From positions 1 to 64,000 of the forward strand of contig NZ_BMQK01000006.1 in the NCBI RefSeq assembly GCF_014648075.1: DNA of 64,000 bases, read 5' to 3'. This document shows positions 26,098 to 33,713 of the stretch, piece by piece. This stretch comes from Streptomyces ruber. Lineage in GTDB: Bacteria > Actinomycetota > Actinomycetes > Streptomycetales > Streptomycetaceae. Every line of letters begins with the position of its first letter. Position 1 is the first letter of the stretch. The notes below the pieces were generated by a model. The model was given only the letters and a program-made list of their open reading frames with translations, had not been told where the DNA came from and ran no database searches. The translations under genes and the position numbers were made by a program.

Positions 26098-27212
26098 GTC
26101 GTGCTCCCACTGAGGCGGGTGGCGCCGAACGCGTCGGCGGTGGCCGTGGGCGGGGCGTTGCCCCCGCCGGGGCCCGGGTGTCCGGCCGCGAGGACGTGGA
26201 GCGGGGTGTGCCCGGTGTTGTCGAGGGTGCAGCGCCGGGCGACGGGGGTGTCGCGGAAGGCGCCGGTCTCGGCGGGTCCCAGCCCCAGTGCGGTCGCGGT
26301 CAGGGCGAACGTCTGGCCGAGGTGGCCCGCGTTCAGCAGGCACACGCGGTAGCAGCGGGGCGTGGCGTACTTGACGCTCATGCGCTCCAGCCGCGCGGCC
26401 AGCACCACCAGGAAGGCCGCCGCGCCGATCCACTCCTGGTCCGCGCACAGGACGGCCGCCTCGTCGCGGGTGAGGCCGACGGCGAGCAGTTCGAGCGAGT
26501 GCTCCAGGCCGTTGTAGTGGTACCAGCCGGGGTCCAGGCCGGTCACGTTGAGGATGCCGAGGTAGGTGTCGAGCTCCTGCCGGGCGCCGCCCTGGGGGCT
26601 GGTGCGGCGGTAGAGCGCGGCCCGCCCGGAGTCGATGAAGTCGACGGGGCCGAAGACCGCGGCCAGCAGGACGCCGAGCGTGCCGAGGCTCACCGGGGCG
26701 TCGCTGAAGTCGCGGTGGGTCCGGCGGGCGTGCAGGACCTGGCCGTAGGGGGCGTCCAGACCGGCGATCGGACGCGGCAGCAGGACGCGCGGAGCGTCGG
26801 GGTAGCCAGTGAACAACACCGGATCGGGTGCGGGGTCCCGGAAGCCGGCGGCACCGGCACCCGCGGGCTGCCTGTCGTCGATGTCCTGGGTGGCGTAGTG
26901 GAAGAAGGACGCCTCGGGGGCCCAGGTGCGCCAGTGCCGGGCGGTCTCCTCGTCGCGCACCGCCTCGCAGCTGCCCTCGGCGAGCAGGGTGCCCGCCTCG
27001 GTGAGCGAGCGGACGGCCTCCCGGACGGTCTCCGCCGTCAGGTGGGGCAGGCTCCGGTCCGCGGTCTCGGGGTCGAGCCACTCGTCGAAGGCGGTCAGGA
27101 CCTCCGCCGCGGCGGGGTGCACCGTGCTGGGCGTGCCCTGCGGATAGGGATGCACCACGAACAGACCGTCATGCCAGTAACAGGTCAGACAGCGGGCACG
27201 GCGAAGACGCAT
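26094..27212 (-). CDS. SagB/ThcOx-type FMN-dependent dehydrogenase
   Basis: A 372-aa nitroreductase-fold protein of the SagB/ThcOx class, which oxidises thiazolines and oxazolines in ribosomal peptides. An N-terminal segment (about 1-85, starting RRARCLTCYWHDGLFVVHPY) reads like a winged-helix or peptide-recognition domain. The flavin domain follows with RRTHRDFSDAPVSLGTLGVL (about 170), GRAALYRRTSPQGGARQELD, NVTGLDPGWYHYN and LLNAGHLGQTFALTATALGL. ATG 27212 has CCGGAG 6-7 nt upstream. It lies 102 nt after a 34-codon Cys-containing gene; no YcaO cyclodehydratase is nearby. Confidence 0.85.
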   Translation of the reverse strand: MRLRRARCLTCYWHDGLFVVHPYPQGTPSTVHPAAAEVLTAFDEWLDPETADRSLPHLTAETVREAVRSLTEAGTLLAEGSCEAVRDEETARHWRTWAPEASFFHYATQDIDDRQPAGAGAAGFRDPAPDPVLFTGYPDAPRVLLPRPIAGLDAPYGQVLHARRTHRDFSDAPVSLGTLGVLLAAVFGPVDFIDSGRAALYRRTSPQGGARQELDTYLGILNVTGLDPGWYHYNGLEHSLELLAVGLTRDEAAVLCADQEWIGAAAFLVVLAARLERMSVKYATPRCYRVCLLNAGHLGQTFALTATALGLGPAETGAFRDTPVARRCTLDNTGHTPLHVLAAGHPGPGGGNAPPTATADAFGATRLSGSTT

Positions 27213-27241
27213 GGGAACTCCGGGGAAGATCGTGCGGCGGG

Positions 27242-27262
27242 CGGCCGGCCGCGGGCCGGCCG
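27242..27262 (-). terminator. Attenuator-like hairpin between peptide gene and SagB gene
   Basis: CGGCCGGCC (27242-27250) and its reverse complement (27254-27262) form a perfect 9-bp GC stem around a GCG loop, between the short peptide gene and the dehydrogenase gene. Such hairpins commonly let a precursor peptide be made in excess over its modifying enzymes. There is no U tract, so partial termination or mRNA stabilisation is equally possible. Confidence 0.45.
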
Positions 27263-27314
27263 GGCTCTCGGTGATGCGGGGCCGGCGTCCCGGCGGGTGC
27301 CCGGCCCCCTGCCG

Positions 27315-27419
27315 TCACCGGTCGTTCTTGCAGGAGAACGGCGGGCCCCACGTGCGCCTGCCGGCCCGTCCCCTGTCGGTCCGTACCATCGGCCGGGCCG
27401 TTATCGACAGCTTCCGCAT
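27315..27419 (-). CDS. Short Cys-containing peptide, candidate RiPP precursor
   Basis: A 34-codon frame starting at ATG 27419 with a strong ribosome site (GGAAAGGGG, 9 nt spacing). The N-terminus MRKLSITARPMVRTDRG could be a leader and the C-terminus RRTWGPPFSCKNDR a core, with a Ser-Cys pair, the residues that cyclodehydratase/SagB systems turn into azoles. It has no membrane segment. It is the first gene of a unit with a SagB-type dehydrogenase and a GNAT. I do not recognise the peptide from any known class, and expression is unproven. Confidence 0.55.
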   Translation of the reverse strand: MRKLSITARPMVRTDRGRAGRRTWGPPFSCKNDR

Positions 27420-27613
27420 GACGGTGCGCCCCTTTCCCCTACGAGGTGTCTCCCCGTCACCTCCCCTCTTCCGCCGTGCGGAAAGGCGCGCACGGCCTAA
27501 ACCAGCAGATACGGTACGACGAAGGCTCGTATCGCCCACGAGCGCCGTGTGCGCGGGCACATGACGAGGTGAGGGCCGTCCGGACGCCACATGGCGCACG
27601 CCCCGCGCGCGGT

Positions 27614-28000
27614 TCAGTCCGTGAGCGTGATGCGCAGTCCCGTCGTGCCCTGCTTGCCGCGGCGCAGCCGGCTGCCGAGGAGGGTCAGCCGGCCGGCGAT
27701 CCCGTACTTGCGGGCGATGAGCCCGCGGTACCGCTCGGTGGTGTCCGGGCCGGTCGCCTCGGCCCGGCCCGGGACCTGCCGCCCGGTCGGCCTGCCGCGC
27801 ACGTCGCAGGGGCCCACGAGGACGTCGGGGCGGTTGCGGATCCGCCTGACCTTGTAGGAGTCGGCGGCGGTCCACACACCGAGCGCCGCTCTGTCCCGTA
27901 CCACCCACACCGGTGTCGCGACCGGGGTGCCGTTTCTGCGGTAACTGGTGACCAGCAGGTACTTGCCCGCGGCCAGTGCGTCCAACGAGGTCTCGTCCAT
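27614..28000 (-). CDS. PPOX-class F420-dependent oxidoreductase (split beta-barrel)
   Basis: A 128-aa protein of the pyridoxamine-oxidase-like split barrel: KYLLVTSYRRNGTPVATPVW near the start, GVWTAADSYKVRRIRNRPDV (about 40-60) and VGPCDVRGRPTGRQV, the pattern of the small actinobacterial F420- or FMN-binding oxidoreductases that often carry TIGR03666-like annotation. The start is ATG 28000. The cofactor cannot be settled by reading, although F420 is common in this short form. It stands alone between the peptide unit and the phosphatase gene. Confidence 0.8.
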   Translation of the reverse strand: MDETSLDALAAGKYLLVTSYRRNGTPVATPVWVVRDRAALGVWTAADSYKVRRIRNRPDVLVGPCDVRGRPTGRQVPGRAEATGPDTTERYRGLIARKYGIAGRLTLLGSRLRRGKQGTTGLRITLTD

Positions 28001-28055
28001 GCGGGGAGTGTAGGCGGGCGGCGCGCGGGGAGCGGCGGCGCCCGCCGGTCCCTCG

Positions 28056-28697
28056 TTACGACAACTGCCCGTCGTAGTCCGGCAGCTTGAACGTGCGCTC
28101 GGCGTGGCCGCCGACGAGGTCGGAGTCGTTGTTGCCGATGTTGGCGATGATCGTGTGGCCCTGCGCCTCGATCTCCGCCCGCTTGGCCGTCTTGTAGGCG
28201 CTGACCTCGTCGAACAGGTCCGGCAGGTCACGGACGTGGAGACCGGCGACCGGATAGCCGACGCGTTCGAGGTTCCACTCGGTGACGCTCTCGATGATGC
28301 CCGGACGCGCGGTGACGAAGAAGATGTCGACTCCGCGGGAGCGGGCGTACGTGGCCAGGTCGAGCGTGGGCCGGGCCGCCGGGGTGGGGAGCTGGTACCA
28401 GGGGTGGAAGTCGGTCTCCAGCGCGGTGTTGTCGATGTCGAGGACGAGGGCGAGCTTCTGCCCGGCCGCTCCCTCGGTGCGCTGCTCGATGTACGGCCTC
28501 GCCTCGTCGATGACGGCCTGCACGTCGCGCTGCCAGGTGGCGTGGTCGACGTCGGCCGCCCGCACGGCCGCCGCGCCCGCCGCGGCCACGGCCGGAGCCG
28601 CCGTCGCGGGGGCCGAGAGACCGACCGTGCCTCCGGCGCCCAGCGCCACGACCGCCGAGACGGCGCCGATCCGGCGGGCCACTCCACGTCTTGTCAT
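28056..28697 (-). CDS. Secreted HAD-type acid phosphatase
   Basis: A 213-aa exported phosphatase. A Sec signal (TRRGVARRIGAVSAVVALGA, cleaved near ATAAPA, about residue 34) precedes a HAD domain of the class B/plant acid-phosphatase type, with the nucleophile motif LVLDIDNTALETDF (about 83), VDIFFVTARPG (motif II Thr) and the C-terminal IIANIGNNDSDLVGG. It probably removes phosphate from external monoesters. ATG 28697 follows GGAAGGGG; the frame extends upstream as a shadow. No PHO box was recognised. Confidence 0.87.
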   Translation of the reverse strand: MTRRGVARRIGAVSAVVALGAGGTVGLSAPATAAPAVAAAGAAAVRAADVDHATWQRDVQAVIDEARPYIEQRTEGAAGQKLALVLDIDNTALETDFHPWYQLPTPAARPTLDLATYARSRGVDIFFVTARPGIIESVTEWNLERVGYPVAGLHVRDLPDLFDEVSAYKTAKRAEIEAQGHTIIANIGNNDSDLVGGHAERTFKLPDYDGQLS

Positions 28698-28928
28698 GTC
28701 CGTCGTCCCCTTCCACGGGTGCTCACGGGTCTGCGGGAATGCGCACGTGCTCCGTACGTGGGAACGGCGAGGGTCGTCCCCCGCCGCGCCCACGATGATC
28801 GGGGCGGGGGGTGGACGGAAGGCGACGCGGTGGTTACCGGCCGTCGGCGAGTGGTGGGCGGCGGCCGACCCGGGCGTCTACATTGCCGGTTGGCACTGCC
28901 CGCACACGGAGCCTCCGGAGTCGATGCC

Positions 28929-29486
28929 ATGGAGACGGACCCCGCCGAACCCCCGACGGCCCCGGTGACGACCGCCTGGGTGAAGCTGGAACTCGATCTG
29001 GACGCCTTCGACCTGGCGCGTTTCCAGCCGTACGTCGACCGCTGCCGCAGGTCCGGCATCCGGCTGACCACCCTCTCGGAACTCGGCGACACCCCGGAGC
29101 ACCGGAGGGCGCTGTACGAGCTCAACAAGGAGTGCTCGGCGGACATCCCGGAGCGCGGCGCGTTCCTCACGTACGACGAGTACCGGTGCCTGCGGCTCCA
29201 GGCGCCCGGCTACGACCCGCGCGGGGTGGTGATCGCCCTCGACGGCGACACCTGGATCGGCCTGGCGGCCACCTCGGACCAGCGGCGTTCGGGCTGTGTG
29301 CGCAACGAGATGACCGGGGTGCGGGCGGGCTGGCGCGGACGGCGCATCTCGCTGGCGATGAAGACGTACGGCATCGGCTTCGCGGGAATCTGCGGGGTGA
29401 GCCGCGTCCGTACGCTGCACCATCCGCGGAACACGGGCGCGATCGCCATGAACCGGACGATGGGGTACGTGGCCGCCGACTGGTGA
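28929..29486 (+). CDS. GNAT family N-acetyltransferase
   Basis: A 185-aa GNAT protein. The CoA-binding loop is present in the form TGVRAGWRGRRISLAMKTYG (about 130-148), followed by VRTLHHPRNTGAIAMNRTMG, the usual N-x-x-x-x-x-x-N GNAT ending. The N-terminal half (LDLDAFDLARFQPYVDRCRR, LYELNKECSADIP) resembles the N-terminal parts of MshD-like and other double-GNAT enzymes. ATG 28929 with CCGGAG upstream is the start. Substrate unknown. Confidence 0.85.
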   Translation: METDPAEPPTAPVTTAWVKLELDLDAFDLARFQPYVDRCRRSGIRLTTLSELGDTPEHRRALYELNKECSADIPERGAFLTYDEYRCLRLQAPGYDPRGVVIALDGDTWIGLAATSDQRRSGCVRNEMTGVRAGWRGRRISLAMKTYGIGFAGICGVSRVRTLHHPRNTGAIAMNRTMGYVAADW

Positions 29487-29582
29487 ACGCGCGGGCGCGG
29501 GCGCACGTATGAGGGGAGGGCGCCCGCCCGGGGGGCCTGGCGGTGCTCCGCGCCGCGCCGTACGGGGTTCGGGAGCCATGCG

Positions 29583-30956
29583 ATGAGGCACGCACGACGA
29601 CGGGTCGTCCGGCGGGTGACACGACTGGCGGCCGCCGGCGGGCTGCTCTGCGGAGGACTCATGGTCACGCAGGCCGTGGCGGGCGAACCGGCGGTCCCCG
29701 CCCCTCCCCCGGCGAGCACGGCACGGACCGTCGCCGACACCGCGTCCGGGCTGGTGTCGCGGCTCGGGGACGACCGTACGGCCGGTTCCTGGATCGACGC
29801 CGACGGCCGGCCGGTCGTCGCGGTCACCGACGAGGCGGCGGCGGCCGAGGTGGAGAGCGCGGGCGCACGCGCCCGGATGGTCCGGTACAGCGGGGCCGAC
29901 CTCGACGCGGCGGCCGGACGGCTGCGCGCGGCGCCGCGGGTGACGGGCACGTCCTGGTCCGTCGACCCGTCGTCCAACGAAGTGGTGGTGCGCGCCGACA
30001 GCACGGTCTCCGCCGCCGACTGGTCCCGGCTGACGCGCACGGCCGAGGAGATCGGCGGAGCCGTGCGGACGGAGCGCGCGGAGGGCACGTACACCACACG
30101 GCTGGGCGGCGGCGGGCCGGTCTTCTCGGCCGGTGGACGCTGTTCCGTGGGCTTCGACGTGACCGACGGCCGCGACGACTTCCTGCTCACGGCCGGGCAC
30201 TGCGGCCCCACCGGTTCCGTCTGGTTCGCGGACACGCAGGGCGGCGGGCCGATCGGACGGACCGTCACCTCGCGTTTCCCGGGCGCCGACTTCTCCCTGG
30301 TGCGGTACGACGAGGGACAGCGGGACACCGCCTCCGACGTGGTGCTGGTCGGCGGGGGGCGCGGCGTGCGCATCACCTCGGCGGCCGATCCGGCGGTGGG
30401 CCTGCGGGTGTTCCGCAGCGGCAGCACGAGCGGGCTGCGCGAGGGCGAGGTGACGGGGCTCGACGCGACGGTCAACTACCCCGAGGGCACGGTGACCGGG
30501 CTGATCGAGACGACGGTGTGCGCCGAACCCGGCGACAGCGGCGGCCCGTTGTTCGCCGACGGGGTCGCGCTGGGCGTGACCTCGGGCGGCAACGGCGACT
30601 GCGCCTCCGGCGGCACGACGTTCTTCCAGCCGGTCACCGAGGCGCTGGGGGCACTGGGCGTACGGCTGGCCGGGCAGCCGGACGGCGCGGGCGCCGGGGC
30701 CTCCGGCGGCGCCCCGCCGGCCGCCGGCCCGCAGGGCGCCACTCCGCCCGGGGACACCCGGCCGGGCACGGCGGGACGGACGGACGCGCCCGGTCGGGTG
30801 TCCACCGTCCTCGCGCGCCTCACGGATCCGCGGGCCGTGGGGCCCGGCCTGCTGATCATCGCGGGCAGTCTGGTCGCGCTGGCGGCGACGCGGTACGTCC
30901 GTACGGAACAGGAACGGCAGCGGTACCGGCGGCAGTACTCACGGATCTGGGGGTAG
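29583..30956 (+). CDS. Membrane-anchored S1 (streptogrisin-type) serine protease
   Basis: A 457-aa exported protease. A signal peptide (about 1-33) is followed by a pro-region with the alpha-lytic-protease-like segment SWSVDPSSNEVVVRADSTV (about 123-141), then the chymotrypsin-fold catalytic domain (about 175-365) with LLTAGHCG (His206), ADFSLVRYD (Asp236) and EPGDSGGPLF (Ser319). After a Gly/Ala/Pro-rich linker comes a C-terminal membrane helix (about 423-441, GPGLLIIAGSLVALAATRYV) and a basic tail. Most streptogrisins are fully secreted, so the anchor is unusual. The start is ATG 29583. Confidence 0.92.
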   Translation: MRHARRRVVRRVTRLAAAGGLLCGGLMVTQAVAGEPAVPAPPPASTARTVADTASGLVSRLGDDRTAGSWIDADGRPVVAVTDEAAAAEVESAGARARMVRYSGADLDAAAGRLRAAPRVTGTSWSVDPSSNEVVVRADSTVSAADWSRLTRTAEEIGGAVRTERAEGTYTTRLGGGGPVFSAGGRCSVGFDVTDGRDDFLLTAGHCGPTGSVWFADTQGGGPIGRTVTSRFPGADFSLVRYDEGQRDTASDVVLVGGGRGVRITSAADPAVGLRVFRSGSTSGLREGEVTGLDATVNYPEGTVTGLIETTVCAEPGDSGGPLFADGVALGVTSGGNGDCASGGTTFFQPVTEALGALGVRLAGQPDGAGAGASGGAPPAAGPQGATPPGDTRPGTAGRTDAPGRVSTVLARLTDPRAVGPGLLIIAGSLVALAATRYVRTEQERQRYRRQYSRIWG

Positions 30957-30971
30957 CCGGGCGCCGGCCCG

Positions 30972-31346
30972 TCACCGGAACAGGGCACCGGCCAGCTCGC
31001 CGCCGAGGAAGGCGGCGGCCAGTCCGGCGACGACACCGGCGACGGCGTTGACGGCGGCGTGGAATCTCGCGCCGGTCCCGGCCAGGCGGACGGTCTCGTA
31101 GGAGAAGGTGGAGTACGTGCTCAGCGTCGCGCACAGCCCGGGGCCGACGAAGTGGTGGAGCGCGGAGGGCACGGTGGCCGCGGTCGCCGCACCGGTGAGG
31201 AGGCCGAGTCCGGCGCAGGCGGCGAGGTTCACCGTGAAGGTGCCCCAGGGGAGGGCGCTGTCGTGCCGGGCCTGGACGGCGCGGTCGGTCAGGTACCGCA
31301 GGGGCGCGCCGACGAGGGCGCCGGCGATGACCATCAGCCAGTTCAC
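30972..31346 (-). CDS. crcB2: Fluoride channel CrcB/Fluc, subunit 2
   Basis: A 124-aa four-helix protein of the Fluc fluoride-channel family: VIAGALVGAPLRYLTDRAV at the start, LPWGTFTVNLAACAGLGLLT (about 33-52) and CATLSTYSTFSYETVRL (about 73-89), holding the family's Asn and the S/T-x-F-S-x-x phenylalanine-box region. Fluc channels are dimers that expel fluoride. The start ATG 31346 overlaps the stop of the upstream crcB copy by 4 nt, so the pair probably forms a heterodimer. Confidence 0.92.
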   Translation of the reverse strand: MNWLMVIAGALVGAPLRYLTDRAVQARHDSALPWGTFTVNLAACAGLGLLTGAATAATVPSALHHFVGPGLCATLSTYSTFSYETVRLAGTGARFHAAVNAVAGVVAGLAAAFLGGELAGALFR

Positions 31347-31807
31347 GCCGCCGTGCTCCCGTCCGGCCGGGGACGGGGGCGGACGAGCAGCCGGGTCAAT
31401 GCGGACGTGGCCCAGAGGGCGGACAGCGCGGCGGCGAGGGTGGTCGTGAGGTAGAGCAGCGCGGTGCCGGCGCGGTGGCCGTCGAACAGGTCACGGGCGT
31501 CGACGGCGTAGGTGGAGAAGGTGGTGTAGCCGCCGAGGACACCGGTGCCGAGGAACGGCCGCACCAGGGGGTGGACGGTCGCCCGCTCGGTGACCAGGAC
31601 CATCAGCAGGCCCATGGCCGAGCTGCCGGTGACGTTGATCCAGAACGTGGTCCACGGGAAGGTGCCGGCCGCGGTGGGCCACAGCAGGGTGGCGCCGTAG
31701 CGGGCGCAGGCGCCGATCACGCCTCCTGCCGCGACGGTGGCGAGGATCTCCGCGGGTGCCGGCTGCCGTCCGGCGGCGGGAGTGGCGGCTTCGGGGCGGT
31801 CGTGCAC
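31343..31807 (-). CDS. crcB1: Fluoride channel CrcB/Fluc, subunit 1
   Basis: A 154-aa CrcB protein with four membrane helices: GGVIGACARYGATLLWP (about 29-45), FPWTTFWINVTGSSAMGLLM (about 50-70) and GGYTTFSTYAVDARDLFD (about 92-109), containing the conserved Arg-Tyr, Asn and TTFSTY motifs. It has a 20-residue hydrophilic N-terminal extension. The start is GTG 31807 behind TAGGAG. It precedes the second crcB with an ATGA overlap. I saw no fluoride-riboswitch-like sequence upstream. Confidence 0.92.
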   Translation of the reverse strand: MHDRPEAATPAAGRQPAPAEILATVAAGGVIGACARYGATLLWPTAAGTFPWTTFWINVTGSSAMGLLMVLVTERATVHPLVRPFLGTGVLGGYTTFSTYAVDARDLFDGHRAGTALLYLTTTLAAALSALWATSALTRLLVRPRPRPDGSTAA

Positions 31808-31996
31808 GCGTCCAGGCTCCTACCTGATCGTCTCGGTCCCGCGCGGGCGCGCGGGAGGACAGGCAGGGACCGTCGGCGACCACCGCGTCGGCGCGGTCGC
31901 GGTTGGGTACGGCGGGCCCCACCGCCGTGCGCCATCCGGTACGGGGCGGCGCGAAGGTAGATTAACGTCCGCGCCGGCGGCGCCGGCGGGCGCCGC

Positions 31997-32179
31997 CTAG
32001 TCCGCGTCCCCGGGGCCGGGCGAGGCTGCCGCCCACTCCATGACGAGCCGCTGGTACTCGCGTCGCTGCTGACTGTTCAGCGTTCCGCCGCTGCGGAACC
32101 ACAGGGCCCGGATCTCCTCGTTGACCTCGGCCGCTGTTCTCTGTGTCCTTTCCCGGACGCCCTCGACAGTGGTGGACAT
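31997..32179 (-). CDS. Small hypothetical helical protein
   Basis: A 60-aa charged protein, probably all helical (VEGVRERTQRTAAEVNEEIR, LNSQQRREYQRLVMEWAAA), without signal or membrane segment. The start is ATG 32179; the ribosome site is weak. The family is not recognised. The sequence just upstream (32180-32258) is locally richer in A and T than the surroundings, which fits a promoter. Confidence 0.6.
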   Translation of the reverse strand: MSTTVEGVRERTQRTAAEVNEEIRALWFRSGGTLNSQQRREYQRLVMEWAAASPGPGDAD

Positions 32180-32258
32180 GTCGTGAAGCCTACGGTGCCC
32201 GACGTGAAGTTGATGTGAGTAAATGCACCGCTTCCGACATTACGGACCGTGAAGCTGG

Positions 32259-33713
32259 TCACTCTGTGTGTTCCGTCACTACGGATCCGTGCGCCCCGGG
32301 GAACGGACCGGCCGCGCGGCGGGCGAGACCTCGTCCGTACCGGCGCAGGAGCAGCAGCGCGGTGGCGGCGAGGCCGGTCAGCAGGCCGAGCCAGACGCCG
32401 GTCGGGCCGAGGTCCGCGCGGCGGGCGAACAGCCAGGCGGCGGGCAGGCCCACGAGCCAGTATCCGACGAGGGTGACGTGGAAGCCGCCCCTGGTGTCGT
32501 CGAGGCCGCGCAGCAGGCCGACGCCGATGTTCTGCGCGCAGTCGAAGAACTGGAGCACGGCCGCCACCAGGAGCAGGTCCGTGGCGACCGCGGTGGCCGT
32601 GTGCTCGGCCGGGTCGAGGAAGGGGCGCAGTACGAGGCCGGGCGCCAGGACGTACACCGCGCCGACGACCGCCGTCACCGCCGCCGCGCAGGCCAGCGCG
32701 GTGGTGCGGACACGCCGGGCGGAGTCCGTCGCGCCGAGCGCGAGGGCGCGGCTGACGTGGAGGGACGCGGCGTGGGAGAGGCCGACGGCGACCTGGAGGA
32801 CGACGTACACGCAGCTGTTGACGGCGGTGTGCGCGGCGAGGGCGGCCTCGCCGAAGGTGCCGGCGACCAGCGCGACCACGAGGAAGAAACCCGCCTCGGA
32901 GCCGTAGGTCGCGGCGATGGGCGTGCCGAGGGCGGTGAGGCGGCGCAGCGTGGCGGCGCGGGTACGCCACGCGCGGAGGTCCAGCAGCGGGGCGAGCCGC
33001 TCGTCGCGCCGGGCCGAGGCGTACAGGGCGAGGAAGGACAGCAGGTGCACCAGTGAGGTGGCCACGCCGATGCCGGGCAGGCCGAGTTCGGGCAGGATCC
33101 AGGTGCCGTGGACGAGGCCCCAGTCGAGGGCGGCGTTGGCGACGACGGAGGCGAGGGTGATGCGCAGCAGCGCCCGTGGGCGGCGCATGCCGACGGTGAA
33201 CTGGCGTACGGCCTGGAACCACAGGCAGGGCACGAGGCCGGGCGCGAGGGCGTGCAGGAGCGGCCGGGCCGCCGCGACGACGTGGGCGTCCTGGCCGAGC
33301 AGGCCCACCAGGTGCCCCAGCAGCACCATGGCGACGGCGCCCGCTCCACCGGCCAGCGTGGCGAGCGCGAGGGAGGCGCGCACGAGCGCGCGCACCTCTT
33401 CGCCCGCCTCCTCGCGCGCCGCGTCCGTACCGGCGGACTCGGCGCGGGCGGCCGCGGCGGCCACCTGGTTGCCGACGGCGGTGACCATGCCGACGCCCAT
33501 GGTGCGCAGCTGATTGAAGATCACCAGGGCGAGGCCGCCCGCCGCGAGGGCCTCGGCGCCCATCAGGCCCATCACCACCGTGTCGGTGGTGGTCAGGGCG
33601 ACCTGGGCGAGCTGGGTCAGGGCGAGCGGTACGGCCAGCGTGGCGAGGGCGCGGCTGTCGTGGCGGAGGGTGCGCCAGGCACCTGTGGGGGGTGTGGCGG
33701 GGGTACGGGTCAT
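32259..33713 (-). CDS. MATE-family exporter of the Dap/metallophore operon
   Basis: A 484-aa twelve-helix MATE transporter: LATLAVPLALTQLAQVALTT with TDTVVMGLMGAEALAAGGLA at the start, and the second-half repeat LTALGTPIAATYGSEAGFFL with LAAHTAVNSCVYVVLQVAVG. MATE pumps use Na+ or H+ gradients to export organic molecules. ATG 33713 overlaps the SbnA-like gene by 4 nt, making it the last gene of the five-gene leftward operon. Export of the finished diaminopropionate-derived product is the simplest role. Confidence 0.9.
   Translation of the reverse strand: MTRTPATPPTGAWRTLRHDSRALATLAVPLALTQLAQVALTTTDTVVMGLMGAEALAAGGLALVIFNQLRTMGVGMVTAVGNQVAAAAARAESAGTDAAREEAGEEVRALVRASLALATLAGGAGAVAMVLLGHLVGLLGQDAHVVAAARPLLHALAPGLVPCLWFQAVRQFTVGMRRPRALLRITLASVVANAALDWGLVHGTWILPELGLPGIGVATSLVHLLSFLALYASARRDERLAPLLDLRAWRTRAATLRRLTALGTPIAATYGSEAGFFLVVALVAGTFGEAALAAHTAVNSCVYVVLQVAVGLSHAASLHVSRALALGATDSARRVRTTALACAAAVTAVVGAVYVLAPGLVLRPFLDPAEHTATAVATDLLLVAAVLQFFDCAQNIGVGLLRGLDDTRGGFHVTLVGYWLVGLPAAWLFARRADLGPTGVWLGLLTGLAATALLLLRRYGRGLARRAAGPFPGAHGSVVTEHTE

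Noticed and set aside
31808..31996. Fluoride riboswitch ahead of the crcB pair
   Set aside because: The conserved crcB-motif core words could not be found by eye on the minus strand.
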